From Halobacillus litoralis (GTDB taxonomy: Bacteria > Bacillota > Bacilli > Bacillales > Halobacillaceae), in assembly GCF_020171725.1 (NCBI RefSeq), contig NZ_JAIVAJ010000005.1:186001-250000 (forward strand): 64,000 bases of DNA, read 5' to 3'. Positions 52,232 to 61,032 of this stretch are shown here, one piece after another. Position numbers and translations under genes: made by a program. Below the pieces are notes generated by a model. It did not search any database. It was given only the letters and a program-made list of their open reading frames with translations, and had not been told where the DNA came from. Numbering within the stretch: the first letter of the stretch is position 1; the number at the start of each line of letters is the position of its first letter.

Positions 52232-53710
52232 TCATCGCAACGCTTCTCTTGCTGCAGTCAGTCCGGAAAGGGTTACACCTAAGGTTCCGGCTCCAGGAAA
52301 AACCGTGTCCCCACAAAGGTAAACGCCGGGGATCCCAGACCTTACGGAGTAACTGTTCAACCAGCTGTATCTTCCCGTTGGTGCATAGCCACCTACTTTA
52401 CCTTTGGAGCGTCGAAGCCATTTCTGAAAGGTGACCGGTGTTCCAGGCAGAACGAGATCAAGCCCAGCTTCAAAACCCGGGAAGTAGTGATCAACGGTTG
52501 CAATCAGCCGATCAGTCATTTCCTGCTTCTTGGTCTCATAGTCCTCTGCCTCCCACCACTGTTCGAGGTTCGTGTGCGTCGAAATCGTCAAGGACCTCTT
52601 CCCTTCCGGCGCCATTTGAGTGTCTTCCGCATCTGATAAAGACATCAAGAACTGACCGCCGTCATGAAGGTCATTCGGATGTTCCGGGTCAATAAACTGA
52701 TGATATAACACATCCGTCCCGTCAAAAACAGAGGCATCCACACCCGCATGGATAATAAACGCCCCCCATGTCTCACGCTGCTCCTCTTTTTCCTGCTTGA
52801 TCGTGGTCTGCTTCATCAAGTCTTCGGTGAGGGTATCCGCAAGGTTGTGAACGGAATGATTCAGAATTAACTGCTTCGCTTCAAATTGACTGTTCCGCTT
52901 AGAGTGCAGTATGAAATGCCCACCCTTTTTTTCAATTCGACGGATTGGATACCTCATAAACACTTCGTTCCCTTTGTCCTCTACATAACCCGCAAGCTGC
53001 TCCGCTACCGTGGCAAGTCCACCGTGCACAGCATACGCGCCTTTATGAAACGTCTGAAGCGCAGCATACCCGAGAAATGCCGGACAGTATTCAACGCTCG
53101 TCTGGACACTGTCCATTAATTCTCCATTTAAAAATGTCTGGAATCTCTCATGTTGATGAAGCTTATATTTTTTCAGACGATCATACACAGTTTGATTCAT
53201 ATAAGGAAGCAGCCTGAGCGAAGATGTGTTCACCATCGGAAGAAGGCGTGTCCAATCTTTGATGGTTTTCGGCGGAAACACAGGTCGGTAATCAAGCAGT
53301 TGATCGACGAGGCTCCCAACATAAAAGACCTCGTCATAGAAGGCTTGGATGGGAGAGGCAGCCTCGGGAAAGTGACGCTCGATCTCTTTATACCACTCCT
53401 GTTTTTCCTTGAAATAATGAATGACTCGATCCGGCATGTGGATATCCATGATCGGATTCAACAAGGTCATGGGAGGCTTCTCAATCTGTAGAGAATGATA
53501 GAGCTTATCGAAAACTCCCCCTGCTTCAAATCCCATGCCGACCGTCGCTCCTGATTGGAAGCGATAGCCGTTCCGCTCATACTTCCCCGCACTTCCTCCA
53601 AGTTCATTTGATGCTTCAAAAACAGCAACGTTCTTCCCATGCTTCGATAATTCAGCGGAAGCTGCCAGTCCGCCAAATCCAGCTCCTACGATTGCGACAT
53701 CATACACCAT
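52232..53710 (-). CDS. FAD-dependent oxidoreductase, CrtI/CrtISO (phytoene desaturase) family
   Basis: A 492-residue flavoprotein. The dinucleotide-binding opening DVAIVGAGFGGLAASAELSK is followed by FEASNELGGSAGKYERNGY, and the C-terminal FAD motif is YLCGDTVFPGAGTLGVTLSG, closest to carotene isomerase/retinol saturase-like members. Substrates in the family are carotenoids or other isoprenoids. ATG at 53710 or 53716 is the start behind AAAAGGG; the reading extending to 53806 is not supported. No phytoene/dehydrosqualene synthase gene (crtB, crtM) is near, so its pathway is unclear. Confidence 0.85.
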   Translation of the reverse strand: MVYDVAIVGAGFGGLAASAELSKHGKNVAVFEASNELGGSAGKYERNGYRFQSGATVGMGFEAGGVFDKLYHSLQIEKPPMTLLNPIMDIHMPDRVIHYFKEKQEWYKEIERHFPEAASPIQAFYDEVFYVGSLVDQLLDYRPVFPPKTIKDWTRLLPMVNTSSLRLLPYMNQTVYDRLKKYKLHQHERFQTFLNGELMDSVQTSVEYCPAFLGYAALQTFHKGAYAVHGGLATVAEQLAGYVEDKGNEVFMRYPIRRIEKKGGHFILHSKRNSQFEAKQLILNHSVHNLADTLTEDLMKQTTIKQEKEEQRETWGAFIIHAGVDASVFDGTDVLYHQFIDPEHPNDLHDGGQFLMSLSDAEDTQMAPEGKRSLTISTHTNLEQWWEAEDYETKKQEMTDRLIATVDHYFPGFEAGLDLVLPGTPVTFQKWLRRSKGKVGGYAPTGRYSWLNSYSVRSGIPGVYLCGDTVFPGAGTLGVTLSGLTAAREALR

Positions 53711-53889
53711 GTTCATCCCACCCTTTTCGTTACGTATTCCCTTTATTCTCTCTAGCTTTTCGTTTCTTAGCACATTCGGGGAGAGCATCCATGCGACTCG
53801 CTTCAATGGGGGTGATTTTCTACTTTGAGAGGAGGTGGTGGTAAGAGAATTTCTTTATGTTCTCGACTTTCCAAGGGTTCTGCTACCTC

Positions 53890-54262
53890 GAAAAGGTGAT
53901 TATATCTTTTTATCGACGTTTCTTTGACGTCTGAACCTCATAACGTCGATTATCTCCTTTTTATCGACGTTTCTTTGACGCCTGAACCTCATAACGTCGA
54001 TTATCTCCTTTTTACCGACGTTTCTTTGACGTCTGAACCTCATAACGTCGATTATCCCCTTTTTATCGACGTTTCTTTGACGCCTGAACCTCATAACGTC
54101 GATTATCTCCTTTTTACCGACGTTTCTTTGACGTCTGAACCTCACAACGTCGATTATTTCCTTTTTATCGACGTTTCTTTGACGTCTGAACCTCACAACG
54201 TCGATTATCCCCTTTTTATCGACGTTTCAATGACTCCTGTACCTCGAAAGGTCGATTAAATC
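53890..54262. repeat. Tandem array C, 51-bp hairpin repeat (about 7 copies)
   Basis: The word ACGTCGATTAT recurs at 53943, 53994, 54045, 54096, 54147 and 54198, an exact 51-bp period, with a variant first unit (AAAGGTGATTATATC) and a variant end (CTCGAAAGGTCGATTA). Each unit has arms AACGTCGAT and ATCGACGTT around 12 bases, then TCTTTGACGTCTGAACCTCA. Most differences among units are single bases. The first-unit junction GGTGATTATAT is shared with array A at 912, as are the hairpin arms. Both strands are open in one frame because the period is 17 codons; no protein is implied. Confidence 0.92.
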
Positions 54263-54285
54263 CTTACCGCCTACACAATCGCCTA

Positions 54286-54321
54286 CAAAAAAAAGAGCGA
54301 GACTCAAAAAGCCCCGCTCTA
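54286..54321 (-). terminator. Terminator of the second M29 aminopeptidase gene
   Basis: Read leftwards, AGAGCG pairs with CGCTCT, with partial inner pairing, followed by eight T. Confidence 0.8.
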
Positions 54322-54330
54322 CCTGATCTT

Positions 54331-55581
54331 TTACTCGTCAAATGAAATCGCCCAGCTGCCGTTTCTCATGACAGGTTCGGTTGTTCCATCTTCCAGTAAA
54401 CCATCAATATTCAGTTCGGCAGATCCCATCATGAAGTCAACGTGAGTCAGGCTGTCGTTCACACCTGCTTTGTCGAGTTGGTCTTCATCCATGTCAGAGC
54501 CGCCTTCCATGTTGTTCGGATACGCTTTTCCTAAAGCAAGGTGGCATGATGCGTTCTCATCATAAAGCGTATTGTAGAAGATCAGTCCGGATTGAGAAAT
54601 CGGTGACTCGTGAGGAACGAGCGCCAATTCACCCAACCTGCGTGCGCCTTCATCTGTATCAAGCAGGTGCTGAAGGGTTTCTTCTCCTGCTTCCGCTTTG
54701 AAGTCCACGACTTTTCCTTCTTTGAACGTTACGCTGAAGTTGTCAATGACATTTCCGCCGTAGTTAAGAGGCTTCGTGCTTGCAACGGTTCCGTTCACTC
54801 CGTATTTATGAGGAGCCGTGAAGACTTCTTCTGTCGGCATGTTCGGGTTGAACTGTACGCCGCCTTCCACCGTCTTCGAAGGGCCGCCTTTCCAAATGTG
54901 ACCTTTTGGCAGGTCTACTTCAAGGTCTGTACCCGGCGCTTTATAGATCAGCTTCTGATATTGCTTTTTATTCAGGTACTCGCGGGCTTTAATAAGGGTC
55001 TGATTATGCTCTTCCCAGGCCGCCACTGGATTGTCACGATCGACGCGGACGATGCTGAAGATTTGTTCCCACAGCTTCTTCACAGCAGTTTCTTCGTCTT
55101 CTCCAGGGAAAATTTTCTGAGCCCATGCTGGAATAGGGATACTAACGATGGACCATTGGATACGGTCGTTCATCGTATAGCCGCGGAATGTAGACATCGC
55201 TTCTGCTCTCGACTTGTTGGCTGCTGCTACTTTCCCAGCGTCGATTCCTTTAAGTAGGTCTGGATCTGTCGAACGTACGGAAAGGATGGCCGCTCCATTC
55301 TCTGCGAAGTATGTGAACTTATCTTTCTGCCACTCCGGTACCTCAGACAAGGTCTCCTGATCGGCATGTTCGTACTTCATGCGTGTAAGCTCATCATCAC
55401 CCCAGTTGATGTGAACATCTTTCGCTCCCATTTCGAACGCTTTTCTCGCGATAACGCGCGTGAACGCTGCGCCTTCGATGGTCGAGTTGATCATTAAGTA
55501 TTGGTCTTGCTGCAGATTTACGCCTGTTCTAAGGGCTAGGTCTGCATATTTTTCAAGCATTTCCTGACTTGGCATGTACAT
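54331..55581 (-). CDS. M29 family aminopeptidase (AmpS/PepS-like), copy 2
   Basis: A 416-residue metallo-aminopeptidase, paralogous to the gene at 15057-16304. Shared blocks are YADLALRTGVNLQQDQ, VQFNPNMPTEEVFTAPHKYG, FKAEAGEETLQHLLDTDEGA, GELALVPHESPIS, FYNTLYDENASCHLALGKAYP given in part as NTLYDENASCHLALGKAYP, and VDFMMGSAELNIDG. The metal-binding glutamate and histidine positions are retained, so both copies should be active. AAGGAGGACATAAAAC precedes the ATG. It is monocistronic, with array C just downstream of its terminator. Confidence 0.93.
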   Translation of the reverse strand: MYMPSQEMLEKYADLALRTGVNLQQDQYLMINSTIEGAAFTRVIARKAFEMGAKDVHINWGDDELTRMKYEHADQETLSEVPEWQKDKFTYFAENGAAILSVRSTDPDLLKGIDAGKVAAANKSRAEAMSTFRGYTMNDRIQWSIVSIPIPAWAQKIFPGEDEETAVKKLWEQIFSIVRVDRDNPVAAWEEHNQTLIKAREYLNKKQYQKLIYKAPGTDLEVDLPKGHIWKGGPSKTVEGGVQFNPNMPTEEVFTAPHKYGVNGTVASTKPLNYGGNVIDNFSVTFKEGKVVDFKAEAGEETLQHLLDTDEGARRLGELALVPHESPISQSGLIFYNTLYDENASCHLALGKAYPNNMEGGSDMDEDQLDKAGVNDSLTHVDFMMGSAELNIDGLLEDGTTEPVMRNGSWAISFDE

Positions 55582-55714
55582 GTTTTATGTCCTCCTTCAT
55601 CTGTTGTATCCGTATTCATTATTCCATATTTGTTCCTTATTCACAAAAAGAAGCGACTGAGACAAATTTCTAAGGTCTTACCATTTCCCCTATTTCGTCG
55701 TGGCACTTATCGGT

Positions 55715-55835
55715 TCGCTGGGATTGAGAGAAACAACTCACTTTCCACCGGCGGCCAGTGAGATTCCTCCTTCGCTTACTGCGGGATTTCCCCCTGCCCT
55801 CCATTCCGGTAAGAGTCTCCTCGTATCTCCAACTC
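55715..55835. repeat. Degenerate relic of the TIR element family
   Basis: GAAACAACTCACTTTCC, CTTACTGCGGGATTTCC and GTAAGAGTCTCCTCG are recognisable interior words of the elements at 13072 and 13310, but the terminal inverted repeats are lost. Nothing else is seen in 55582-55900. Confidence 0.4.
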
Positions 55836-55911
55836 CTTTACAAAAAGAAGTATGAACTTCTGCTCAATGCGTATCCACTAGAATTCAGCATTCTAACCAA
55901 AAAGAAAACCG

Positions 55912-55946
55912 GACGCAGCATGGAATGATTGCGTCCGGTTTCTTCT
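55912..55946. terminator. Intrinsic terminator of the ABC-F gene
   Basis: AAAACCGGACGCA pairs with TGCGTCCGGTTTC around a 12-base loop; read leftwards it is followed by TTTTCTTTTTGG. Confidence 0.85.
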
Positions 55947-56017
55947 CTATAAAAATTCAACGGTCTGTAAAACTACTATTAATCATATTGAAGAATTGTT
56001 GATACATGGGAAACAAA

Positions 56018-57913
56018 TTACTGGTTCATCTCTTCGACAATGAGAGACAGTTCTTCCCATCGTTCCATTTTGGCTTCGAGTTCCTGCTCTACCTGTTCCT
56101 GTTTGGCGTAGAGTTCTTGGACTTTTTCACTGTCGCTGGAATGGGTTTCGACGTCTTCTGCGACTTGTTCGAGCTGGGATTCCAGCTCTGCGATATCGTC
56201 TTCAATCGTTTCCCATTCTCGTTTCTCATTGTAGGAAAGTTTGCGTTTTCGGTTGTTACGGCGTGTTTCCTCTTGAGCTGAGGCTTCTTTTCTTTTCTCT
56301 TCGACCGCTCTCTTTTCTTGTTTTCTTGTATCCAGGTAATCGGAGTAGTTTCCTTGGAACCGGCGGACGTGACCCTCTCCTTCGAAGGCAAGCAGGCGGT
56401 CGACGACGCGGTCTAAGAAATAACGATCGTGGGAGACGGTGATGACGACCCCTGGGAACTGTTCCAGATACTCTTCTAAAATACTTAATGTCTCCGTATC
56501 CAAGTCGTTCGTCGGTTCATCTAGGAAAAGAACATTCGGCTCGCTCATCAGGACACGAAGCAAGTAAAGGCGACGGCGTTCTCCTCCTGACAGTCTGCGG
56601 ATGTACGTCCACTGCTGAGACCTTGGGAAGAGGAAGCGTTCCAGCATTTGTTCAGCTGTAATCTCGTCTCCATCAGCCGTATGAATGACTTCTGCTACTT
56701 CTTTAATATATTCAACAACCTTAAGCGACCCATCAATCTCTTGATGATCCTGTGTGTAATACCCGATTTTCACCGTCGAGCCAACGTTTATATCCCCACT
56801 GTCCGGCTGGATTCGGTCTGCCATAATATTCAGCAGCGTCGTCTTGCCTGAGCCGTTAGGTCCGATAATCCCTAGACGTTCCCCTGGTACGACCAAGTAG
56901 TCCAAGTCATTTACAATCGTCTGCGTTCCGAAGGCATGAGTGACTCCTTCAAGCTCCAGCACCTGCTTTCCGAGGCGCTTGGAACCGATGGCCATATCCA
57001 CCTGTTCCTGATCCGTGTTGAAAGAGGTCTCTTTCATCTCTTCTACACGTTGGATGCGGGCCCTCTGCTTCGTACCACGTGCCTTCACTCCGGCTTTCAG
57101 CCAAGCCAGTTCACGTTTTAACGTATTTTTGTGTTTCTGCTCTGCCTGAAGTTCCTGTTCTTCTCGTTCTGCCCTCTTTTCTAAAAAGGTTTCATAGTTC
57201 CCTTCATAGATATAAAGACTTCCCCGCTCAAGCTCGTAAATCAAGTTCGTAACGCGGTTCAAGAAGTAACGGTCGTGCGTAACAATCATCAATGAGCCTT
57301 TATAAGACGACAAATACTCCTCAAGCCACTCAATCGTTTCATTGTCCAGATGGTTGGTCGGCTCATCCAGTAATAAAAGATCCGCTGGCTGGATCAGAGC
57401 TTTTGCAATCGCCACTCTTTTCTTCTGACCACCAGAAAGCTCACGAACTTTTTTCTGGTACCCTTCAATGCCAAGCTTCGACAAAATCGTCTTAGCTACG
57501 GTGTTTGCTTCCCAAGCCTCTGTCTCATCCATCTTTTGTTGAAGAGAAAGCATACGCTCCTGAACAGACGTATTCTCAGGGTCTGACGACAGCTCTTGGA
57601 GGACCTGCTCATATTGGCGCATCGTCCTCATCATCTCCGAGTCCCCATAATAGATCTGTTCAAGTACAGTCAGGTCTTCTTCAAGGTCCGGTTCCTGCGG
57701 CAGGTACTCGACCGTGAAATCTTTCGCGTGGTCCATCGTCCCTTCATCCATGGACTCGATGCCTGCCAATACTTTCAGCAAGGTCGATTTGCCTGTTCCG
57801 TTCACTCCGATCAGACCGATCCGCTGATGATTGGTTACGGTAAATGATATATGATCAAATAAATCTTTATCTCCAAAACTCTTCGTCAGTTGTTCGACTT
57901 GCAACATACTCAT
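56018..57913 (-). CDS. yfmR: ABC-F family translation factor (YfmR/Uup-like)
   Basis: A 631-residue soluble protein with two ABC ATPase domains and no membrane part. Domain 1: Walker A GVNGTGKSTLL, signature RELSGGQKKRVAIA, Walker B LLLLDEPTNHLD. The linker (about 240-320) has LAWLKAGVKARGTKQRARIQ, the Uup/YfmR pattern. Domain 2: GPNGSGKTTLL, RRLSGGERRRLYLL, VLFLDEPTNDLD. A C-terminal coiled coil of about 90 residues follows. Members bind the ribosomal E site; B. subtilis YfmR helps relieve stalled elongation, for example at proline runs, together with EF-P. AAGGATGAGCTCAT precedes the ATG. Confidence 0.92.
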   Translation of the reverse strand: MSMLQVEQLTKSFGDKDLFDHISFTVTNHQRIGLIGVNGTGKSTLLKVLAGIESMDEGTMDHAKDFTVEYLPQEPDLEEDLTVLEQIYYGDSEMMRTMRQYEQVLQELSSDPENTSVQERMLSLQQKMDETEAWEANTVAKTILSKLGIEGYQKKVRELSGGQKKRVAIAKALIQPADLLLLDEPTNHLDNETIEWLEEYLSSYKGSLMIVTHDRYFLNRVTNLIYELERGSLYIYEGNYETFLEKRAEREEQELQAEQKHKNTLKRELAWLKAGVKARGTKQRARIQRVEEMKETSFNTDQEQVDMAIGSKRLGKQVLELEGVTHAFGTQTIVNDLDYLVVPGERLGIIGPNGSGKTTLLNIMADRIQPDSGDINVGSTVKIGYYTQDHQEIDGSLKVVEYIKEVAEVIHTADGDEITAEQMLERFLFPRSQQWTYIRRLSGGERRRLYLLRVLMSEPNVLFLDEPTNDLDTETLSILEEYLEQFPGVVITVSHDRYFLDRVVDRLLAFEGEGHVRRFQGNYSDYLDTRKQEKRAVEEKRKEASAQEETRRNNRKRKLSYNEKREWETIEDDIAELESQLEQVAEDVETHSSDSEKVQELYAKQEQVEQELEAKMERWEELSLIVEEMNQ

Positions 57914-57993
57914 ATGAGCTCATCCTTTTCACAAAAATGCTGAACCTATCATATCACATTCAAGTGCACTGGACGTGATAGGGGTTCTAAACC

Positions 57994-58030
57994 AAAAGAA
58001 AAACCCAGGACATCGTAATGCCCTGAGTTC
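57994..58030 (-). terminator. Terminator of the AGCS carrier gene
   Basis: Read leftwards, AACTCAGGGCAT pairs with ATGTCCTGGGTT around TACG, followed by TTTCTTTTGG. Confidence 0.85.
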
Positions 58031-58034
58031 TCCA

Positions 58035-59477
58035 TTATTCACCCATCTTCTTCTGCTCTTCATGAGAAGCAATGTCCTGATCCCTGCGCCAATACTCCAT
58101 TCCTTTTACGCCTGGTAAATGGTCTTGGTAGAAGATCGGATCTTTCCCCTCTTTACGCTGTCTGGCATAGTCTTTCATGGCTTTGAAAGCGACAGGAGAC
58201 AGGAGGGTAATTGCATATAAGTTAATGAGAATCATAACCCCCATCGACAAGTCCGCTAAAGACCAGACGATTTCAAACTTCGCTAACGCTCCGAACATCA
58301 CCATCCCAAGTACAGCAAGACGATAGATGAAGATATTCGTGGAGCTTTTCTTAATGAATTCAATGTTCGTTTCCCCGTAGTAGTAATTTCCGATGATCGA
58401 ACTGAAAGCAAACAGGAAGATCGCAATGGCAATGAAGATGGAAGCCCATGCCCCGACCTCTGACTCAAACGCCATCTGCGTAATGACGATTCCATCCGCG
58501 TCCGGGTTATCTAAGTAACTACCTGAGAACAAAATAATGACAGCTGTTGCACTACAAATAAGTAAGGTGTCTGTAAATACGCCAAGCGTTTGAATCAGAC
58601 CCTGCTTGACCGGGTGTGTCACTTCTGAAGTGGCCGCAGCGTTAGGCGCACTCCCCATTCCTGCTTCGTTCGAGAATAGACCACGCTTGATCCCGATCAG
58701 AATCATTGCTCCAAACGTACCCCCTGCAATTTCTCTGAAACCGAACGCTCCTTGGAAAATTTGAGCGAGCATCGTTGGTACTTCAGAGGCATTGATAATC
58801 AAGACGTACAGAGCCATGATGATGTAGAGAATGGCCATGACGGGAATAATGTATTGAGTTACTTGGGCAATACGCTTGAGCCCTCCGAAGATAATCAAAG
58901 CTGAAATGATAACAAGAATCGTCCCCATCAGTAATCGATTCACGTCAAACGAGTTTTCAAAAGCGAGACGAATCGTATTGGACTGCACTGCACTGAATAC
59001 AAGTCCGTAAGTAAAGGTGATTGTCACGGCGAAAGCAATCCCGAGCTTACGGTTATTCAACCCTTTTTCCATGTAGTAAGCCGGGCCACCGCGGTATTGA
59101 TCTTTATCCGGCACTTTATAAACCTGTGCCAGTGTACTTTCGATAAAGCTGGATGCACCGCCGACAACGGCAACGATCCACATCCAGAATACAGCCCCTG
59201 GTCCACCTACAGCAATCGCAGCAGCTACACCGGCGAGGTTCCCTGTACCAACACGGGATGCTGTACTGATCGCGAACGCCTGAAACGGAGACGTACCTTT
59301 CTTCCCTTCTGCAGAAATCGCCCTTTTATCAAATAAGACACGGACCATTTCGGGAATATAGCGGAACTGCACAAAGCGGAACTTGATGGAAAACCATAAG
59401 CCTAACCCTAACAATGCGTAGACGATTATCCATCCCCAAAATAGATTGTTCAGCCAATCTAGAGCAGACTGAATCAT
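58035..59477 (-). CDS. Sodium:alanine (AGCS) symporter family protein
   Basis: A 480-residue membrane carrier for alanine or glycine driven by sodium. The family blocks are GTSPFQAFAISTASRVGTGN, LAGVAAAIAVGGPGAVFWMW, GGPAYYMEKGLNNRKLG and KRGLFSNEAGMGSAPNAAAT. About eleven helices are seen, the usual number. GGAGGTGTAGAA precedes the ATG. It is divergent from the iron operon, sharing a 267-bp gap. Relatives include B. subtilis AlsT and YrbD; the substrate here could also be glutamine. Confidence 0.95.
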   Translation of the reverse strand: MIQSALDWLNNLFWGWIIVYALLGLGLWFSIKFRFVQFRYIPEMVRVLFDKRAISAEGKKGTSPFQAFAISTASRVGTGNLAGVAAAIAVGGPGAVFWMWIVAVVGGASSFIESTLAQVYKVPDKDQYRGGPAYYMEKGLNNRKLGIAFAVTITFTYGLVFSAVQSNTIRLAFENSFDVNRLLMGTILVIISALIIFGGLKRIAQVTQYIIPVMAILYIIMALYVLIINASEVPTMLAQIFQGAFGFREIAGGTFGAMILIGIKRGLFSNEAGMGSAPNAAATSEVTHPVKQGLIQTLGVFTDTLLICSATAVIILFSGSYLDNPDADGIVITQMAFESEVGAWASIFIAIAIFLFAFSSIIGNYYYGETNIEFIKKSSTNIFIYRLAVLGMVMFGALAKFEIVWSLADLSMGVMILINLYAITLLSPVAFKAMKDYARQRKEGKDPIFYQDHLPGVKGMEYWRRDQDIASHEEQKKMGE

Positions 59478-59659
59478 TTCTACACCTCCAAATGCTATTT
59501 ATTACCAACTGTGTTCCCCTCATCCTCTGAGAAAAAACACACTCACCAAATATTTATATAGATTATTCCAATAAAACACTTTACTAATAAAAAGCGCTAA
59601 AATCAATGGTTGATCTTTTCCAACTAGAGGAAAGGTCAGTCTTTTCAAAAAAATAACTA

Positions 59660-59687
59660 TTGACTTGAGAAACATTTTCATTACAAT
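59660..59687 (+). promoter_or_regulatory. Promoter of the ferric-iron binding protein gene
   Basis: TTGACT (59660-59665), a 16-base spacer and TACAAT (59682-59687). A Fur-like site fills the spacer. Confidence 0.6.
59666..59680. promoter_or_regulatory. Fur-box-like site in the promoter spacer
   Basis: TGAGAAACATTTTCA matches the 7-1-7 Fur box TGATAATNATTATCA at 11 of 14 positions and is symmetrical at its ends. Confidence 0.5.
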
Positions 59688-59699
59688 GGTAATTGGGAT

Positions 59700-59714
59700 T
59701 GAAAATCAGTATCA
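59700..59714. promoter_or_regulatory. Fur box downstream of the promoter
   Basis: TGAAAATCAGTATCA matches TGATAATNATTATCA at 12 of 14 positions and covers about +6 to +20 of the transcript. Confidence 0.65.
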
Positions 59715-59744
59715 ATTAAATGTTACATAAGGAGCGTATCAACG

Positions 59745-60866
59745 ATGAAGAAATGGTTTTTATTCAGCTTAATCCTTCTACTCACTGTGCTTGCTGCATG
59801 CGGCAATACGGAAGAGCCACAGGAAGAATCAAGCAGTAACGATCAAGAAGAAACAGAACAGGAAACAGCAGAAAATGAAACAGAAAACGAAACGAATGCC
59901 TCCGAAGAAATCGGCGGAGAAGTGAACTTATACACTGGTCGTCACTACGAAACGGACCAAGAGCTTTATGACAAGTTTACAGAGCAGACGGGTGTCAAAG
60001 TAAACGTCATCAAAGGGGACGATGACGAACTGATCGCACGTATGGCTCGTGAAGGAGAAGCTTCTCCAGCGGACTTACTGATCACAGCGGATGCCGGTCG
60101 TCTATACCGCGCCCAAAGTCAGGACCTTCTACAATCTGTAGACAGTGAAGTATTGAATGAGAACGTACCAGAGAACCTTCGTGAAGAAAGCGGACAGTGG
60201 TTCGGTTTGACGAAGCGTGCACGTATTATTGCTTACAACAAGGAAACTGTGAACCCGGAAGAGATTCAAACGTACATGGACCTAACAAACGAAGAGTTCC
60301 AGGACAAAGTATTGATTCGTTCTTCTTCCAATATTTATAACCAGTCTCTTCTCGCGTCTATGATTGCACTTGAAGGAGAAGAAACGGCGAAGCAATGGGC
60401 AGAAGGAATCGTCAATAACATGGCCCGCGAACCGAAAGGTGGAGACCGCGACCAAGCGAAAGCAGTCGCTGCCGGTGAAGGTGATTTAGCCGTTATGAAC
60501 ACGTACTACCTAGGAAAAATGCTGAATTCTGAAGATGCTGAAGAAGTGAAAGTCGGCGAACAACTTGGTGTGATCTTCCCGAACCAAGATTCTACAGGGG
60601 CTCACGTCAACATCAGCGGAATCGGAATGGCAGCAAGCTCTAAGAACACAGAGCAAGCTCAGGCACTAATGGAGTTCCTAACAACAGAAGAAGCACAGAA
60701 ACAGTTTGCAGAAGCGAACTATGAGTACCCGGTAAACCCGGATGTCGCTCCATCTGAACTTCTTCAAAGCTGGGGAGAATTCGAAGCACAGGATATCAAC
60801 CTGTCTCAGCTTGGTGAAAACAACGATGCTGCTATCAAGATCATGAATGAAGTGGGTTGGAAATAA
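59745..60866 (+). CDS. Ferric iron ABC transporter substrate-binding lipoprotein
   Basis: A 373-residue FbpA/FutA-type binding protein for Fe(III). The lipoprotein signal ends LTVLAACGN with Cys19, followed by an acidic glutamate/asparagine/threonine linker to about residue 58. The mature domain begins EVNLYTGRHYETDQELYDKF. MNTYYLGKML contains the paired tyrosines that coordinate iron in this family; GAHVNISGIGMA and MEFLTTEEAQ follow. AAGGAGCGTATCAACG precedes the ATG. It is transcribed with two Fur-like boxes and ends in a terminator, so the permease genes downstream have their own control. Confidence 0.93.
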   Translation: MKKWFLFSLILLLTVLAACGNTEEPQEESSSNDQEETEQETAENETENETNASEEIGGEVNLYTGRHYETDQELYDKFTEQTGVKVNVIKGDDDELIARMAREGEASPADLLITADAGRLYRAQSQDLLQSVDSEVLNENVPENLREESGQWFGLTKRARIIAYNKETVNPEEIQTYMDLTNEEFQDKVLIRSSSNIYNQSLLASMIALEGEETAKQWAEGIVNNMAREPKGGDRDQAKAVAAGEGDLAVMNTYYLGKMLNSEDAEEVKVGEQLGVIFPNQDSTGAHVNISGIGMAASSKNTEQAQALMEFLTTEEAQKQFAEANYEYPVNPDVAPSELLQSWGEFEAQDINLSQLGENNDAAIKIMNEVGWK

Positions 60867-60873
60867 TCCACCA

Positions 60874-60905
60874 TGCGCCGCTCTACTCGAGCGGCGCACT
60901 TTTTA
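60874..60905 (+). terminator. Terminator between binding-protein and permease genes
   Basis: TGCGCCGCT pairs with AGCGGCGCA around CTACTCG, followed by CTTTTTATAT. Partial read-through would give more binding protein than permease. Confidence 0.93.
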
Positions 60906-60918
60906 TATACAAAACAAT

Positions 60919-60933
60919 TGATAATTGTTATCA
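60919..60933. promoter_or_regulatory. Fur box upstream of the iron permease genes
   Basis: TGATAATTGTTATCA matches TGATAATNATTATCA at 13 of 14 positions. A TTGATA at 60918-60923 overlaps it and could be a -35 box, although the -10 is unclear. Confidence 0.75.
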
Positions 60934-61032
60934 TTGATATTAGTGTTCCATGTTGAATCATGTGTATTTGAACAAAGGTATATATGATTCAAGGTTGAAC
61001 AGAAACTGTAGATGGTAAGGGACGTGTAAGGG

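Noticed and set aside
53711..53806. N-terminal extension of the CrtI-like protein
   Set aside because: The FAD-binding strand starts right after ATG 53710, and the ribosome binding site lies within the extension.
53890..54262. CRISPR array
   Set aside because: Units are contiguous and the segments between hairpins are also repeated; there are no unique spacers and no cas genes.
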